Source: Prorocentrum cordatum (taxonomy: Eukaryota > Sar > Dinophyceae > Prorocentrales > Prorocentraceae). Taken from it: DNA of 64,000 bases. Position 1 is the first letter of the stretch; each line of letters starts with the position of its first letter. Below are positions 62,490 through 64,000 of this stretch, piece after piece. Both the position numbers and the translations under genes were made by a program. Below the pieces are notes generated by a model that was not told the DNA's origin, did no database searches, and worked only from the letters and a program-made list of their open reading frames with translations. The stretch covers positions 28,501 through 92,500 of the forward strand of contig CAUYUJ010015953.1 of NCBI GenBank assembly GCA_963575745.1, given 5' to 3'.

Positions 62490-62790
62490 CTACAGCACAC
62501 CACACGACACCACAGCACACCACACCACACCACGGCACGCCACGCCACGCCACGCCACGCCACTCAACCCATACCAGCACGATCAGTAAACGCGACAGGA
62601 ATCAGAAAAGGAACCAAGAAGCAGCAAAGGCGAGATCGGAGGAATCAGCAAAGGAGAGATTTCAGGAACCACACCGCACTGCACCGCACTAGACCACCCC
62701 GCACCAACACACCACACCGCACCACACCGCACCGCACCACACTAGACACCACTGCTCACCACTACAAACCTCTACACACGACACCACACA
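62490..62790. repeat. CACCA/CACGC low-complexity repeats
   Basis: ACCACACCACACCACGGCAC and CACGCCACGCCACGC at 62,495-62,570, and CACACCGCACCACACCGCAC at 62,680-62,790. Confidence 0.85.
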
Positions 62791-62950
62791 ACATCAGACG
62801 ACGACACTTCAGCCCTAGAGGCCCCCAGGGCTCGCCACGAGGTCACCAAGGCTCTCAGGAGAGGCCCAAGTGTATATTTCCTCCAGCGTTGTTGTCGCTG
62901 TTGCCATTCTGGTTCACAGTGTTGCAGCGTGGCTGTGAGCTTAGCTCCGC

Positions 62951-62990
62951 CTACCAGCAATCGCTTCCGTCTACCAGCAATCGCTTCCGT
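62951..62990. repeat. 20-bp tandem duplication before the last gene
   Basis: CTACCAGCAATCGCTTCCGT occurs twice back to back (62,951-62,970 and 62,971-62,990), four bases before the ATG. Confidence 0.9.
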
Positions 62991-62994
62991 AGAC

Positions 62995-64000
62995 ATGGAG
63001 AAGCGCCCGTACGCTCTGGCAACCTTGCTAGCCACGGGGGCTTCTTGGAGCGAGCAGCGCGAGGGCACGTCCTTCGACGAGCTCATCCGGGACACGTTTG
63101 GAGCATCGATCGATGGTGGCGGTCCGTCGCAAAGCCAAGATTTAGAATTTAGCTGCGCGCATCCGTCTCGGAACGGGTCGAATAGCTTGCTGAAAGGTCC
63201 TGCCGCATGCCAGTTTCCAGATGCGCGAGAGACTCCGCGCGTCATTCTTGCAGTGCGTGGCGCATGGTTACCGTCTGGCGAGGCTGACGTCATCCACAGC
63301 ACGTTGCCCGGCAAGTCAGTCTGGAAATTTTGGGTGGCTGTGCGTGCCGATGAGGAGGTGGTCATTGCCTCTCCTTTTGGCAACGACCGGTCGTCGCCGT
63401 ACCGGCGTCGCCCAGCAGACATCGCGGATTGCCTGCCGCCAGAGCTACTCGGGCGAATAAAACGGAACGCCCTGCAAGCAATAGACTACGCGGAGCAGGC
63501 CATCGCGAACAAGAAAGGTCAAAGTTCTAAGAGGCAGAGGGGGGATGGCAGCGGTGAGCTGAACTGCATGAGGAAACTCGTCGCTCAGTTGGGCACGGAG
63601 GAGCTGCCTCCTCCGGAGCGCCGCAGCACTGCCTGGAAAGCTTGCGGTGACACGGTGTTTGCGCCGGCGGATATCGTGGCTCGGGGGTGCAATTGCGGCC
63701 GCCTGGAGAAGTTCGCCGTGCACATGTCCGTCGACTGCCGCGGCTTAGGGCCCAGCAACGTGGCTCGCAAGACCACGTTCAACGTAGAGGCAGAGGTCGC
63801 GCCAGCGCTGCTGCATGCGGCGAAGGGCAAGCTGCTGTGCGAACTGCGGGCGGGGTCTGTTCGCAACGAAGATGTGGTGCGTCTGAAGGTTCACGAGGAC
63901 AACCTCGGTTGTGCTTCCATCGTGTGCAACATGCACACGTTCACTGACAGGGGCGCCCGTTGGCGCGTTGACTCCGACGGCGACTTCGCAACCGACAAGC
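62995..64000 (+). CDS. Unrecognised protein gene, 5' part (continues past the window)
   Basis: ATG at 62,995 opens a frame that stays open for 335 codons to the last base, so it lacks a stop here. It begins MEKRPYALATLLATGASWSE. Further segments: VILAVRGAWLPSGEADVIHS, KSVWKFWVAVRADEEVVIAS, DCLPPELLGRIKRNALQAID, a basic KKGQSSKRQRGD patch, and a Cys-containing RGCNCGRLEKF. Composition is protein-like, not repeat-driven. The frame is also open upstream to a TAG at about 62,743, but that part is CAC-repeat and Cys/Arg low complexity, so ATG 62,995 is preferred. A 20-bp direct duplication (CTACCAGCAATCGCTTCCGT) lies just before the ATG. No family recognised; no intron needed within the window. 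Confidence 0.55.
   Translation, partial: MEKRPYALATLLATGASWSEQREGTSFDELIRDTFGASIDGGGPSQSQDLEFSCAHPSRNGSNSLLKGPAACQFPDARETPRVILAVRGAWLPSGEADVIHSTLPGKSVWKFWVAVRADEEVVIASPFGNDRSSPYRRRPADIADCLPPELLGRIKRNALQAIDYAEQAIANKKGQSSKRQRGDGSGELNCMRKLVAQLGTEELPPPERRSTAWKACGDTVFAPADIVARGCNCGRLEKFAVHMSVDCRGLGPSNVARKTTFNVEAEVAPALLHAAKGKLLCELRAGSVRNEDVVRLKVHEDNLGCASIVCNMHTFTDRGARWRVDSDGDFATDK

Overview
The window looks like a piece of a dinoflagellate nuclear genome. I infer this from four things together: a gene split by introns whose reconstructed borders include GC-AG as well as GT-AG sites; a sequence closely resembling the dinoflagellate spliced leader joined directly to a poly(A) tract; transposon protein types that I associate with dinoflagellates; and a GC-rich background full of trinucleotide microsatellites and degenerate minisatellites. 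No tRNA, rRNA, CRISPR or bacterial-type operon was seen. The species cannot be fixed from the sequence.

Layout. (1) About 150-9,043: a TauD/TfdA-type Fe(II)/2-oxoglutarate dioxygenase-like gene in six recognisable exons; its introns hold microsatellites and large minisatellite arrays, so no long ORF reveals it. (2) About 9,050-18,450: two foldback elements, an AT-richer island with a SHOCT-like ORF, and G-rich composite minisatellites. (3) 18,464-21,485: a 5'-truncated copy (copy 1) of an unusual retroelement-like family, between identical 14-bp direct repeats. (4) 23,639-30,052: a decayed tyrosine-recombinase (DIRS/Ngaro-like) retrotransposon with gag-like, RT, RNase H, recombinase and methyltransferase-like parts and A1-B1-A2-B2 split direct repeats, sitting inside a CTC microsatellite. 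(5) 31,494-44,142: a 12.6-kb insertion (copy 2) between identical 13-bp direct repeats. It carries an intact 1,674-residue UPF1-like SF1 helicase ORF, an overlapping ORF (up to 817 residues) with Cys-pair motifs and a Trp/Arg/Gly-rich tail, and a very long 3' region with an internal poly(A)/spliced-leader-like junction. (6) About 45,800-49,700: a broken third copy of the second ORF with its own 3' region. (7) 50,000-56,400: mostly repeats and low-confidence small ORFs. (8) 56,465-61,860: two arrays of one 90-bp unit in opposite orientation around the C-terminal part of a LINE-like zinc-finger protein. (9) 62,995-64,000: the start of an unrecognised protein gene that runs off the end.

The most interesting system is the helicase-bearing family in (3), (5) and (6). 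Two copies are bounded by identical direct repeats of a shared GTANCCCCACCAG-type site, two or three end in a related CGCCTGCGG...CAAAAA terminus, and the copies are truncated at different 5' points. This fits target-primed retrotransposition. No reverse transcriptase is visible, but a fragment at the 5' end of the longest copy has an RNase H-like NKAADRLA motif, so an upstream RT/RNase H ORF may have been lost by truncation. The internal poly(A) followed directly by a spliced-leader-like sequence suggests one insertion made by template jumping between two polyadenylated, trans-spliced RNAs.

Limits: all homology statements come from motif reading, no database search was possible, and exon borders and repeat counts are manual.
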